Positions 34,983 to 44,072 are shown, counted from the stretch's first letter. The stretch: DNA of 64,000 nt from Cocleimonas sp. (GCA_021647365.1 JAKIUW010000004.1:62001-126000), one strand, 5' to 3'. Notes: generated by a model from the letters alone, not told the origin. A program made the numbers and translations.

Positions 34983-37610
34983 ATGAATATCACTCGCTTA
35001 TTTCTTCGTTACTTTATAGCACCACTCACTACATTGGCTGTTTTAGGCTTGGTCTTGCTTGCTGCCATTTATTTTTATTATGTTCCACAGATCCCATCTG
35101 TTAATGAACTCAAAAATACACAACTGCAACTTCCCTTGCAGGTTTATAGCAATAACAACAAACTAATTGCTGAGTTCGGACAATTCCGCCGTCGCCCTGT
35201 TAAGTATAAAAACATCCCAGAAGATTTACGTAATGCTTTTATCTCTATTGAAGATGCACGATTTTATAAACATAACGGCGTTGACTATCGTGGCATTGCC
35301 AGAGCTGTTGTCGTTGCCTTAAAAAGAAGACGCATAGAACAAGGGGCAAGTACGATCACTATGCAGGTTGCTCGTAATTTCTTTTTAAGCAACAAAAAAA
35401 CCATTGATAGAAAATTACGTGAAGCGTTACTTGCACTAAAAATAGAAGAAGAACTTAGCAAAGAAGAAATATTAGAGCTGTATTTAAATAAAATATTTTT
35501 AGGGAAACGTGCTTACGGCATTGGATCTGCTGCAGAAATTTATTATGGAAAAAAAGTGGAAGAACTAACGCTCGCGCAAAGCGCAATGATTGCTGGCCTG
35601 CCCAAAGCACCCTCGCGTTATAATCCAATCAAAAACCCAAAGCGAGCCAAAATTCGTAGAGATTATATTTTAAAGCGCATGTTAGAACTTGATTACATAC
35701 CTTTAGATCAATATCAATCAGCATTAGAAGAAGAACTCAGTGCAACCATACACTATGTTGAAAGCCAAACCTACGCACCTTATATGGCGGAAATGGCACG
35801 CACTGATGCTATCAAACGCTTTGGCGAGGGTAATATTTACAAGCTTGGTTTAAAGATATATACAACACTTGATAGCAAAGCTCAGGATAATGCTATTTCC
35901 ACTTTAAGAAAACATCTAATCAAATACACTCTACGCCACGGCTATCGTGGAGCTGAAGATAAAATAGACTTAACTAAATTTAAGTCTACTACTGACCAAA
36001 AATCAAAACTTAAAGACTACAAAGTTTTTGCTGAACTCTATCCTGCGTTAGTCACAGCATCGGACAAAAAAGAAGCCACCTTGCAAGTTTACAAAGAAAG
36101 TAAAGCCATCACCCTTTCACTCAAAGACATGAAATGGGCTAGACCTTATGTAAATGAAAACCGCCGTGGAAAAAAACCAAAACGTGTAGATGATGTGCTT
36201 AAAGTAGGGGACATTGTACGAGTAAAGAAAGACGATAAAGGTGTTTGGAAATTATCACAACTTCCAAAAGTAACTGGAGCTTTAGTTTCAATGAATCCTA
36301 GTAATGGCGCTATCGAAGCAATTGCTGGAGGCTTTGATTTTACCTACAGTAAGTTTAACCGTGCCATACAAGCTCAACGTCAACCTGGCTCTAGCTTTAA
36401 ACCTTTTATATACGCAGCCGCATTGGCAAAAGGCTATTCACCCGCAACAACGGTTGATGACAAACCGATAAAAACAAATAGCAGATGGAACCCTAAGAAC
36501 TACGGACATAGTTTTAGTGGTCCTACTCGGTTACGAATAGCATTACAAAAATCAAAAAACCTTGTTTCTATCCGACTACTACAAGAAATTGGTTTAGGCT
36601 ATGCGCTCGAATATGCAAAGCGTTTTGGCTTCACCAAAAAAACACTTCCTGCAGACCTAACCTTAGCGCTCGGCACCGGCTCTGCCACGCCACTTGAAAT
36701 GGCAACTGCCTACTCAAGCTTTGCCAATGGTGGCTACAAAATTGAAGGTCACTTCATTCGTAAAATTATTGATAAGAAAGGCAATGTTATTTTTAATGCC
36801 GACCCTGTAACCGTTCCATCAAAAAAGAATAAAACCAATCATCCTGCAAAGCGTATTATGAAACCTTATGTTCATTACCAGATCACCAGCATGCTACAAA
36901 GTGTTGCTCAATCTGGGACTGGAGCAAGATCAAACCGCATAGGCAGAAGAGATCTTGGTGGAAAAACAGGTACGACAGATGATCAAAAAGACGCATGGTT
37001 TTGTGGCTTCTCTCCTACTAAAGTAACAACGGTATGGGTTGGGTTTGATAAAATAGCACCTTTAGGGAAAAGAGAAACAGCAGCCGATGCTGCCCTGCCC
37101 ATTTGGATAGACTTTATGAAAAGCGCACTAAAAGGAGTGAAAAAAGGCCGCTGGAGAGCGCCAAGAGGATTAATCAATGTAACACTTGATGCAGAAACAG
37201 GCATGCCTCCTGATGAATACACGATTAAAACAGTAAAAGAACTGTTAATTCCCAGCCAAATACCTACTGAAACAGAAATACAAGAATATATGCTTGCGCA
37301 CCAAGAGGATTTTTTAGAACGTCAACAAGGCATTATTCTTGATAATGCCGACCCTGCTACACAACAGCGCTACGAACAAAAGTTTCGTCGTGAACAAGCG
37401 CAACGAGAAGCGAATCATAGAAGGCGTGTATTAGCGACTCAGAGAGAGAATGATAGAAGACAACGCCAAGGGATTCCTTTATTACCGATGCCTACGCTAG
37501 CACAGCCAGCAGGTAGAGCACCTACGCCCAATCATACTCAAGCCCCTGCAACAAGAGTTATCAGAACGATAAAGCAAGAACGTATTGAAATACCCGAACA
37601 GCTATTCTAA
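34983..37610 (+). CDS. mrcA: Penicillin-binding protein 1A
   Basis: Bifunctional peptidoglycan glycosyltransferase and transpeptidase of the inner membrane (875 residues). Signal anchor about 10-30; GT51 motifs EDARFYKHNGVDYRG near 87 and GASTITMQVARNFF near 122; an OB-like insert; transpeptidase motifs SSFK (in RQPGSSFKPF near 463), SKN near 523 and KTGT near 662. The C-terminal tail is rich in Arg, Gln and Pro. Divergent from pilM, the standard gammaproteobacterial arrangement. Confidence 0.96.
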   Translation: MNITRLFLRYFIAPLTTLAVLGLVLLAAIYFYYVPQIPSVNELKNTQLQLPLQVYSNNNKLIAEFGQFRRRPVKYKNIPEDLRNAFISIEDARFYKHNGVDYRGIARAVVVALKRRRIEQGASTITMQVARNFFLSNKKTIDRKLREALLALKIEEELSKEEILELYLNKIFLGKRAYGIGSAAEIYYGKKVEELTLAQSAMIAGLPKAPSRYNPIKNPKRAKIRRDYILKRMLELDYIPLDQYQSALEEELSATIHYVESQTYAPYMAEMARTDAIKRFGEGNIYKLGLKIYTTLDSKAQDNAISTLRKHLIKYTLRHGYRGAEDKIDLTKFKSTTDQKSKLKDYKVFAELYPALVTASDKKEATLQVYKESKAITLSLKDMKWARPYVNENRRGKKPKRVDDVLKVGDIVRVKKDDKGVWKLSQLPKVTGALVSMNPSNGAIEAIAGGFDFTYSKFNRAIQAQRQPGSSFKPFIYAAALAKGYSPATTVDDKPIKTNSRWNPKNYGHSFSGPTRLRIALQKSKNLVSIRLLQEIGLGYALEYAKRFGFTKKTLPADLTLALGTGSATPLEMATAYSSFANGGYKIEGHFIRKIIDKKGNVIFNADPVTVPSKKNKTNHPAKRIMKPYVHYQITSMLQSVAQSGTGARSNRIGRRDLGGKTGTTDDQKDAWFCGFSPTKVTTVWVGFDKIAPLGKRETAADAALPIWIDFMKSALKGVKKGRWRAPRGLINVTLDAETGMPPDEYTIKTVKELLIPSQIPTETEIQEYMLAHQEDFLERQQGIILDNADPATQQRYEQKFRREQAQREANHRRRVLATQRENDRRQRQGIPLLPMPTLAQPAGRAPTPNHTQAPATRVIRTIKQERIEIPEQLF

Positions 37611-37616
37611 ATAACT

Positions 37617-37674
37617 GTACACCCCCCCACTTTTACATGATTCATAATCATCATGTAAAAGTGGGGGGGTGTAC
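37617..37674. repeat. C-tract repeat, copy 9 (25-bp inverted pair)
   Basis: Arms 37617-37641 and 37650-37674 are perfectly complementary over 25 bp with an 8-base loop. CAC subtype; the outer ends read GTAC instead of GCAC on both arms, so the arms share the same variant. It lies six bases after mrcA and 40 before the hemE 3' end, between convergent genes. Confidence 0.9.
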
Positions 37675-37713
37675 TTTATATAAGTATAATGGCTTTAAAA
37701 GCTAGAATAGAAT

Positions 37714-38799
37714 CTAAACAGCGCCATACTCATGCACCGCATCGACAAGAACAGTAACCTTATCAGGATCAATATGCTGATGGATACCATGCCCTAAGTT
37801 AAAGACATGCCCTGTTCCTTTGCCGTAACCATCAATGACTTTCTTCACTTCTCGTTTGATCACCTCAGGCGATGCATACAACGTACTAGGATCCATATTG
37901 CCTTGTAACGCAACTTTATCACCAACACGTGCTCGAGCATCACTTATATCTTGCGTCCAATCCAAGCCCAACGCATCACAGCCTGTTTCAGCCATAATCT
38001 CTAGCCATTGTCCGCCGCCTTTTGTAAATAAGGTTACGGGCACTTGTCGTCCATCAGCTTCGCGCGTTAAGCCTGTAACGATTTTTTGCATATAAGCTAG
38101 CGAGAACTCTTTATACATTTCAGGTGACAGTACACCGCCCCATGTATCAAAAACCATAACCGCTTGTGCACCTGCGGCAATTTGTGCATTTAAATAAGTA
38201 ATAACACTTTGTGCGGTTTTATCTAATAAAAGGTGCATCGTTTCAGGCGCATCAAACATCATGCCTTTTACTTTACCAAAATCTTTGGTTGTGCCACCTT
38301 CAACCATGTAGGTCGCTAACGTCCACGGGCTTCCTGAAAAGCCTATTAAAGGCACGCTTCCATTTAACTCACGACGAATCGTGCGAACCGCATTCATTAC
38401 ATAACGTAGTTCATCTTCAGGATCAGGGATTGGTAAATTTTTAACATCAGAAACACTTTTAATGGGGTTTTTAAACTTCGGCCCTTCGCCTTCTGAGAAG
38501 TAAAGCCCCAAACCCATCGCATCAGGAATTGTTAAAATATCAGAGAAAAGAATCGCGGCATCAAGATCATAACGCCTCAATGGCTGTAGCGTAACTTCAC
38601 AGGCAAGGTCTGCATTCTCACACAAATCCATAAAGCTGCCCGCTTCTGCGCGTGTGGCTTTATATTCTGGGAGGTATCGGCCTGCTTGGCGCATAATCCA
38701 AACGGGCGTGGTATCTACAGGTTGTTTGAGTAAAGCTCTTAAAAAACGGTCGTTTTTTAGTATCGATGGCTTAGTACTTGGTGATTGGTTTTCTGACAT
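37714..38799 (-). CDS. hemE: Uroporphyrinogen decarboxylase
   Basis: Converts uroporphyrinogen III to coproporphyrinogen III in heme synthesis. The 361-residue protein has PVWIMRQAGRYLPEY near 31-45 and the catalytic Asp in AILFSDIL near 85, plus FSGSPWTLATYMVEGG near 155 and GNMDPSTLYA near 310. Upstream on the same strand are yqeY and rpsU with a 64-base gap. Confidence 0.96.
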   Translation of the reverse strand: MSENQSPSTKPSILKNDRFLRALLKQPVDTTPVWIMRQAGRYLPEYKATRAEAGSFMDLCENADLACEVTLQPLRRYDLDAAILFSDILTIPDAMGLGLYFSEGEGPKFKNPIKSVSDVKNLPIPDPEDELRYVMNAVRTIRRELNGSVPLIGFSGSPWTLATYMVEGGTTKDFGKVKGMMFDAPETMHLLLDKTAQSVITYLNAQIAAGAQAVMVFDTWGGVLSPEMYKEFSLAYMQKIVTGLTREADGRQVPVTLFTKGGGQWLEIMAETGCDALGLDWTQDISDARARVGDKVALQGNMDPSTLYASPEVIKREVKKVIDGYGKGTGHVFNLGHGIHQHIDPDKVTVLVDAVHEYGAV

Positions 38800-38863
38800 T
38801 TATAAAACTTCCTGTTTGTGGAGACGCAGGAATAACCAGAAAGGGAGAAACTGAAACTAAGGT

Positions 38864-39310
38864 TTAGTTTAAAGCCGCTTTGATTAAACCGCTTATTTTA
38901 CCCATATCCGCTCGACCTTGAGCTTTGGGTTTAATATGAGCCATGACTTTTCCCATATCTTTCATACTATTAGCGCCAGTCACATCCATCGCTTCCTTTA
39001 TAAGCGACTCAACTTCATCATCACTTAATGGCTCTGGTAGATATTCTTGAATAAAGCCTAGCTCTAATTCTTCTTGCGCGACCAAGTCATCACGACCTGC
39101 TTTGCTAAATTGAGCGATAGATTCACGACGTTGCTTACTTTGCTTGTCAAGTATTGCTAGCACGCCAGCTTCATCGACATCTTCTCGTGTATCAACTTCT
39201 TGTTGTTTTATCGCAGCCAGAATGGTGCGAACAGTCATAAGACGATCTTTTTCTTTGGCGCGCATTGCTGACTTCATATCGTCTACAAGGCGTTCTTTTA
39301 ATGCTGACAT
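38864..39310 (-). CDS. yqeY: GatB/YqeY domain-containing protein
   Basis: A 148-residue helical protein of the YqeY family, like the tail domain of the GatB amidotransferase subunit (DDMKSAMRAKEKDRLMTVRT at 10-29; YLPEPLSDDEV; GKVMAHIKPKAQGRADMG at the end). Thought to interact with tRNA, but role unproven. Follows rpsU, as in many bacteria; the dnaG and rpoD usually found beyond are absent, and hemE is there instead. Confidence 0.92.
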   Translation of the reverse strand: MSALKERLVDDMKSAMRAKEKDRLMTVRTILAAIKQQEVDTREDVDEAGVLAILDKQSKQRRESIAQFSKAGRDDLVAQEELELGFIQEYLPEPLSDDEVESLIKEAMDVTGANSMKDMGKVMAHIKPKAQGRADMGKISGLIKAALN

Positions 39311-39345
39311 CTTATTTTAAACCAAATACAACTGAATAAAGCTAT

Positions 39346-39561
39346 TTAGTACATGCGAACGCGACGATTAATCTCGCGCTTCAAGTTCTTAATATTGCGC
39401 TTTACAGCGGCAGCTTTTTCTCTTTTACGAACTGATGTTGGCTTCTCGTAGTATTCGCGTGCGCGAACTTCTGCTACGACTCCTGCTTTTTCACAGGTAC
39501 GTTTGAAACGACGTAATGCAATTTCAAAAGGCTCGTTATCTCTTAGCTTTACACTTGGCAT
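39346..39561 (-). CDS. rpsU: 30S ribosomal protein S21
   Basis: A 71-residue basic ribosomal protein: PSVKLRDNEPFEIALRRFKR at 2-21 and a C-terminal run of basic residues. Short ATG-led gene at the head of rpsU-yqeY. The 270 bases between it and bamE (39562-39831) are AT-rich; nothing firm was seen there beyond room for two divergent promoters. Confidence 0.96.
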   Translation of the reverse strand: MPSVKLRDNEPFEIALRRFKRTCEKAGVVAEVRAREYYEKPTSVRKREKAAAVKRNIKNLKREINRRVRMY

Positions 39562-39831
39562 ATATTTTTGCTCTTAACTTAACTGTATTTATTAACACAG
39601 TAGTTTAATAATAAATAAATAAAAATTTGAACGGCGCATTATACGCCTTCATTTAGCAAAATAAAAAGCAAAAAGATCACTATTTATCACTTTATTCTAC
39701 TTATAGCGCCTCTATTCACCAAATAAACTCTTAAATCATCCTTTCGACTAAAAAATACTAATGAATAACTCCGTCATGTTGTAGAATAATTAAGCAAACT
39801 ATTAATTAACTATAAAGAATCTAATAGCAAC

Positions 39832-40134
39832 ATGAACAAAATAATCAAACTAATGCTTCTCTCAGTATCATTACTACTAGTGACTGGCTGCTCAACCTAC
39901 AAAATGGAAATCCAACAAGGCAATGCCATTTCTAATGCAGCAGTACAACAGCTAAAGCGGGGCATGAGCAAAACGGAAGTTTCATCATTATTAGGCAGCC
40001 CTTTAATGCAAGACAATTTCAGAAGTAACCGTTGGGATTATTTATATTACACAGGGCATGGCGAAGTGCCTTCCAGCATTCAAAATCTAACTTTATTCTT
40101 TAAAAATGAGCAATTATTTCAGGTTAGTAGATAA
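39832..40134 (+). CDS. bamE: Outer membrane assembly lipoprotein BamE
   Basis: Small lipoprotein (100 residues) of the BAM complex that inserts beta-barrel proteins in the outer membrane. Signal peptide with lipobox VTGC (Cys at about 20), then the SmpA/OmlA fold: QQLKRGMSKTEVSSLLGSP and NRWDYLYYTGHG. It is convergent with rnfH and its neighbours, the usual BamE/RnfH/RatA/SmpB arrangement. Confidence 0.93.
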   Translation: MNKIIKLMLLSVSLLLVTGCSTYKMEIQQGNAISNAAVQQLKRGMSKTEVSSLLGSPLMQDNFRSNRWDYLYYTGHGEVPSSIQNLTLFFKNEQLFQVSR

Positions 40135-40163
40135 GTACTAATCAGACAATAATTCTGCTGAAC

Positions 40164-40192
40164 TGACGGTTTATCCTGAGCTTATCGATGGG
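40164..40192 (+). repeat. Short CCTGAGC repeat, copy A
   Basis: ACGGTTTATCCTGAGC followed by TTATCGATGGG. It matches the reverse of 41876-41904 (ACGGTTTCCTGAGC, then GGAGTCGAAGGG) with small gaps. It touches C-tract copy 10. CCTGAGC...TCGAAGGG units are seen as intergenic repeats in other proteobacteria. Confidence 0.4.
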
Positions 40193-40220
40193 AAGCACAC
40201 CTCCCCACTTTTACATGATG
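40193..40220 (+). repeat. C-tract repeat, copy 10 (single arm)
   Basis: AAGCACACCTCCCC, AC, then TTTTACATGATG; the C tract is broken by one T. It lies between the convergent bamE and 83-residue ORF. No second arm. Confidence 0.8.
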
Positions 40221-40233
40221 TTTGCAAACCAAG

Positions 40234-40485
40234 CTAAAGCCATTCACCCAAATAATAAATAAACTGCCCTTCGGATGACTTTGAGGGACCAATAACAATT
40301 GCGGCAAATTTTCTATCATTATCTTGCGCACCTTCAATAGCTTCTTCTTTTGTATTTTTAATTTCTACACAGCTAGCAGGGAAACGCTTGCGGCTTCTTT
40401 TTCGGTCTCTCTTCGGCGTATAAACAACAGCAAACTCCGGCTTGGATACATTGGTTTGTGGGTCTGGCGGCACCATTCCACGCAT
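40234..40485 (-). CDS. Small hypothetical protein after rnfH
   Basis: An 83-residue protein, basic in the middle (TPKRDRKRSRKRFPASCVE), with a C-terminal half that looks like a small beta-rich fold ending YYLGEWL. Its ATG directly follows the rnfH stop (TAA-ATG), which supports a real coupled gene. I do not recognise the family. Likely co-expressed with ratA and rnfH. Confidence 0.6.
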   Translation of the reverse strand: MRGMVPPDPQTNVSKPEFAVVYTPKRDRKRSRKRFPASCVEIKNTKEEAIEGAQDNDRKFAAIVIGPSKSSEGQFIYYLGEWL

Positions 40486-40836
40486 TTATGCTTTACTCTT
40501 TTTGGATTCTGGTTCACCTTCTGCCCCGCCCTTCTTTAATCGCTTACCTTCTGCGGCGCGACGTTTTCGCACTTCTTTAGGGTCTGCAATTAATGGGCGA
40601 TAAATTTCGATGCGATCACGCGCGCGTACAACTTGATCCATTTTAGTTAGCTTGCCAAATAAGCCTACTTTAACTTTATCCAAATCAATATCAGGATGTT
40701 GTTCAAGAATACCTGATGCTAAAATAACTTCTTTTACTTGAGAACTCTCAGGCACATCGACACTTAGCAAGGCTTGTTCTTCTGCAAGCCCGTAAACCAC
40801 CTCGACTTGTATACTCGCCACCGTTTTATTATTCAT
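40486..40836 (-). CDS. rnfH: RnfH-family ubiquitin-like protein
   Basis: A 116-residue beta-grasp protein (IQVEVVYGLAEEQALLSVDV; KVGLFGKLTKMDQVVRARD; IEIYRPLIADPKEVRKRRA) with a basic C-terminal tail rich in Lys. Role uncertain; encoded next to ratA in most gammaproteobacteria. No rnf genes here. Overlaps the ratA stop by eight bases. Confidence 0.92.
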   Translation of the reverse strand: MNNKTVASIQVEVVYGLAEEQALLSVDVPESSQVKEVILASGILEQHPDIDLDKVKVGLFGKLTKMDQVVRARDRIEIYRPLIADPKEVRKRRAAEGKRLKKGGAEGEPESKKSKA

Positions 40837-41260
40837 AAGCCACTTTCGCCTGTTTTACAAACGAATCAACCATGGTATTTGCCACTTTATTAAATACAGG
40901 CCCAACCACTAAACCGAGCATTTTATTTGAAAACTCATAGTCTAACTCTAATGAAACTTTGCAGGCATCTTCTTTCAGCACTTCAAAGCGCCAAGCACCC
41001 TCTAGTTTTTTAAAAGGTCCGTCGACTAACTTAATTTCAATCATTTTATTTTTATGCTGGTAATTTTCAGTGGTGAATGATTTGTTAACGCCTCCTTTTG
41101 CAATAGTGACCTTGCCAATCATTATATTGCCATAATCAGTTAAAACCTCTGAATGACTACACCAAGGCAAAAAATCTTGGTAAGCATCAATATCAGCGAC
41201 GAGTTTATACATTTGTGAAGCGCTAAAAGGAACTAAAGCATTTTTATCAACATGAGGCAT
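40829..41260 (-). CDS. ratA: START-domain protein RatA-type
   Basis: A 143-residue START/SRPBCC-fold protein (VPFSASQMYKLVADIDAYQD; FLPWCSHSEV; VSLELDYEFSNKMLGLVVGP). In E. coli RatA affects 70S ribosome assembly; homologues such as Coq10 bind ubiquinone. First gene of ratA-rnfH-ORF, divergent from smpB. Confidence 0.92.
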   Translation of the reverse strand: MPHVDKNALVPFSASQMYKLVADIDAYQDFLPWCSHSEVLTDYGNIMIGKVTIAKGGVNKSFTTENYQHKNKMIEIKLVDGPFKKLEGAWRFEVLKEDACKVSLELDYEFSNKMLGLVVGPVFNKVANTMVDSFVKQAKVAYE

Positions 41261-41360
41261 TAACGTGAGCCATTGGGTAAAATAAAACCAAAAATTAATA
41301 GAGCCTTTATTCTAACAGGTTATAATCCCCTTTTTATATGACTTTTACAGTTCAGTAGAT

Positions 41361-41843
41361 ATGGCAAAGAAAAACAAAAAAAAGAAAGGACACGGCGGCT
41401 TAACCATTGCCCGCAATAAAGTTGCACGTCACGACTACTTTATTGAAGACACCTATGAAGCAGGATTAGTCCTCGAAGGCTGGGAAGTTAAAAGTCTGCG
41501 CGACGGTCGCGCCCAATTAAAAGAAGCTTACGTTTTTGTGAAGAATGGAGAAGTATGGATATCTGGTGCACAAATCACACCGCTGTTATCTGCATCCACC
41601 CATGTAAACCCTATCGCCACACGTATCCGCAAGTTATTGTTACACGATTATGAAATCGTCAAACTGCGCGCGGCTGTTGAGCGTAAAGGTTATACCATCA
41701 TGCCTTTGGCGCTTTATTGGAAGGGTAACAAGGTAAAGTTAGAAATTGGCGTAGGTAAAGGAAAGCAAGCGCACGATAAACGCGCATCATCTAAAGAGAA
41801 AGATTGGAATCGGGATAAGCAGCGTATCCTTAAAGGACGTTGA
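41361..41843 (+). CDS. smpB: SsrA-binding protein SmpB
   Basis: A 160-residue partner of tmRNA for rescue of stalled ribosomes. NKVARHDYFIEDTYEAGLVL and GWEVKSLRDGRAQLKEAYV in the OB-fold core; the C-terminal tail HDKRASSKEKDWNRDKQRIL is the helix that enters the A site. The tmRNA gene (ssrA) is not seen in the window. Confidence 0.96.
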   Translation: MAKKNKKKKGHGGLTIARNKVARHDYFIEDTYEAGLVLEGWEVKSLRDGRAQLKEAYVFVKNGEVWISGAQITPLLSASTHVNPIATRIRKLLLHDYEIVKLRAAVERKGYTIMPLALYWKGNKVKLEIGVGKGKQAHDKRASSKEKDWNRDKQRILKGR

Positions 41844-41875
41844 TGGTTTTTTTGTGAAATTACCCTCACACTGGG

Positions 41876-41904
41876 AACCCTTCGACTCCGCTCAGGAAAC
41901 CGTT
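41876..41904 (-). repeat. Short CCTGAGC repeat, copy B
   Basis: On the minus strand ACGGTTTCCTGAGC then GGAGTCGAAGGG. It is the inverted relative of 40164-40192 and again lies close (about 40 bases) to a C-tract repeat. Confidence 0.4.
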
Positions 41905-41946
41905 ACTCAACGACTACATACTTGCTAAAAAATAATTAAATACATT

Positions 41947-41998
41947 GCACACCCCCCCACTTTTACATGATCAATCATGTAAAAGTGGGGGGGTGTGC
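41947..41998. repeat. C-tract repeat, copy 11 (25-bp inverted pair)
   Basis: Arms 41947-41971 and 41974-41998 are perfectly complementary over 25 bp with only two central bases, giving an almost continuous palindrome of the CAC subtype. It sits between convergent smpB and dnaQ, ending 11 bases before the dnaQ 3' end. Likely bidirectional terminator. Confidence 0.9.
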
Positions 41999-42009
41999 TT
42001 TTAATATTA

Positions 42010-42720
42010 TCAATGCCAAAGGCTTTTCCCAGAAGCCTCTTCAATCTCATCTAAATATTTTTGATGTACTCCAAGCTCATCTTGATCTGCTTTTATCACA
42101 GGTAACTTTTTATGCTCAGCAGATAAACGATTAAAGGCAAAGCCCGCTGCACCACCAGCATCAGCCCCTTCTGCATCTCCTCCTAGCAACAATGCGGTTT
42201 GTCCACCTGTCATGGCGAGGTAAACATCGGCTAGTATTTCGGAGTCTAATAATGCGCCGTGAAGCTCGCGATGTTCATTGTTGATGTCGTAGCGTTTACA
42301 CAAGGCATCCAAGGAGTTTCGTTGCCCAGGGTGCATTTGGCGCGCCATAACCAAACTGTCGTTTATTTCACAATGATCTTCAATGGTTCTTTTTGTGCCA
42401 CCCAACAGTGATAATTCGTTATTCAAAAAACCAAGGTCAAACGGTGCATTGTGAATAATGAGTTCTGCGCCTTTTATATAATCTAAAAAAGCCGTGGTAA
42501 TTTCATTAAAGTGGGGTTTATCTGCTAAAAACTCCGTCGTGATACCGTGAACATTCAATGCGCCCTCTTCACTGTCGCGGTCTGCATTAATGTATTGATG
42601 GTAGTTATTGCCCGTGAGTTTTCGGTCTATCATTTCGACACAACCGATTTCGATAATACGGTTGCCGTCACGGATTTCTAAACCTGTGGTTTCTGTATCA
42701 AGAAAAACTTGCCTTAACAT
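42010..42720 (-). CDS. dnaQ: DNA polymerase III epsilon subunit
   Basis: Proofreading 3'-5' exonuclease of the replicase (236 residues). Exo I VFLDTETTGLE (about 5-15), Exo II region ELIIHNAPFDLGFLN near 93, Exo III HGALLDSEILADVY near 160. C-terminal tail binds the alpha subunit. Overlaps the rnhA stop as TAATG. Confidence 0.95.
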   Translation of the reverse strand: MLRQVFLDTETTGLEIRDGNRIIEIGCVEMIDRKLTGNNYHQYINADRDSEEGALNVHGITTEFLADKPHFNEITTAFLDYIKGAELIIHNAPFDLGFLNNELSLLGGTKRTIEDHCEINDSLVMARQMHPGQRNSLDALCKRYDINNEHRELHGALLDSEILADVYLAMTGGQTALLLGGDAEGADAGGAAGFAFNRLSAEHKKLPVIKADQDELGVHQKYLDEIEEASGKSLWH

Positions 42721-43169
42721 TAAGTATTACCCTTCTTTTCATCCATCGCTCGGTTTGCCAAATCATCCGCACGCTCATTACCTTCGTGACCGCTATGTCC
42801 TTTGACCCATTGCCATTCCACATCATGTCGTTTTACGGCTTCATCAAGGCGTTGCCATAGGTCTTTATTTTTTACTGGTTTTTTTGCGGCCGTTTTCCAG
42901 CCGCGTTTTTTCCAGCCTTCCATCCATTCAGTTATACCTTGGCGAACATATTGCGAATCGGTGGTGAGTACAATGGCACAATCACGACTCAAAATCTCTA
43001 ACGAACGAATCGCCGCCATTAATTCCATACGGTTATTGGTGGTTTCTTCTTCATAACCGTAGATTTCTTTTTCGTGATTACCAAAGCGCATCAGCGCCCC
43101 CCACCCGCCAGGACCAGGATTACCTCGGCAGCCGCCATCGGTAAAGATGATTACTTTATCGTCGCTCAT
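42720..43169 (-). CDS. rnhA: Ribonuclease HI
   Basis: Cuts RNA in RNA-DNA hybrids. A 149-residue protein with acidic active residues in FTDGGCRGNPGPGGWG (Asp about 10), NNRMELMAA (Glu about 48), LTTDSQYV (Asp about 70) and the late Asp in ERADDLANRA. Middle gene of methyltransferase-rnhA-dnaQ, as around yafS in E. coli. Confidence 0.96.
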   Translation of the reverse strand: MSDDKVIIFTDGGCRGNPGPGGWGALMRFGNHEKEIYGYEEETTNNRMELMAAIRSLEILSRDCAIVLTTDSQYVRQGITEWMEGWKKRGWKTAAKKPVKNKDLWQRLDEAVKRHDVEWQWVKGHSGHEGNERADDLANRAMDEKKGNT

Positions 43170-43214
43170 ATTATTGGATTCTATGTTTCGGGGTTGTAAA
43201 GAAAATAAAGTGAA

Positions 43215-44072
43215 TTATAAATTAGAATAGTTTTCGCGACGAATCTTTTGAGCCGTGCTATTCAAAACAACTTTGCCCCCACTTAACACAGCGGGTGCTA
43301 ACCAGACTTTCTTATGGGGATGCATAGCAACCGTTTGTTTTTTCGCATGGACAACATACATATTGCCTAGTATTGGGCCTGCGTATTCGCCCAAGCGTTC
43401 AAACCAACTTAAAGCATCAAAGAGTTTTTGGTTTTTTATCGCGGGGCGCATGCCCATGTAATGTACATCCACCACTTCGAAGCCCAACAATGAAAACCAG
43501 TCTTTAACACGTGTCACACTGCGCATTTTATAGCTGCTTTCATCACGTTTGAAGCCTGATCGAATTAGTTGACTCAATTGAGCTCTTAATTGTGAAACTG
43601 GTGAAGGATTGAAGCCAATTAAAATACAGTGGCCTTCTGGTACCAATACACGATCAATTTCACGCAATACTAGGTGCGGGTCTTTGGACGACTCAAGCGT
43701 ATGGCTAGCAATGACTAAATCAACATTATCTGTCGCTATGGGAAGTTGTTCGGTTGTGGCGATTAGCGATGAAGGGCGAACCTCATCATTTTCAAATGGC
43801 GTCTTTATCTTGGCTTTGCGAGCTTGATCAAATAAAGTAAAGCCAGTGGTGATACGAGAATATTGCAACAAACTATGCTGCTCGCTAATGACACCCATCT
43901 CAATCGCATAATAACCAAATATTTCAGACAAAGTTTCGGCACACCAATTATCTAGCTTATCAAGGCTCGATTTACCCGATAAGGTTTGATACCAATTTGC
44001 TTGGCTCTTTGTAAAGCTTTTTACATGATTTTTCATAGTTCTTTTCACATAGTTTGCTGATTTTTTGCTCAT
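43215..44072 (-). CDS. Class I SAM-dependent methyltransferase (YafS-like)
   Basis: A 285-residue protein with a methyltransferase core of the Methyltransf_11 type: the acidic LPIATDNVDLVIASHTLE near 112-129 and HLVLREIDRVLVPEGHCILI near 134-153. The glycine-rich motif I is degenerate, so SAM binding is less certain. Position directly upstream of rnhA matches YafS of E. coli. Substrate unknown. Confidence 0.75.
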   Translation of the reverse strand: MSKKSANYVKRTMKNHVKSFTKSQANWYQTLSGKSSLDKLDNWCAETLSEIFGYYAIEMGVISEQHSLLQYSRITTGFTLFDQARKAKIKTPFENDEVRPSSLIATTEQLPIATDNVDLVIASHTLESSKDPHLVLREIDRVLVPEGHCILIGFNPSPVSQLRAQLSQLIRSGFKRDESSYKMRSVTRVKDWFSLLGFEVVDVHYMGMRPAIKNQKLFDALSWFERLGEYAGPILGNMYVVHAKKQTVAMHPHKKVWLAPAVLSGGKVVLNSTAQKIRRENYSNL

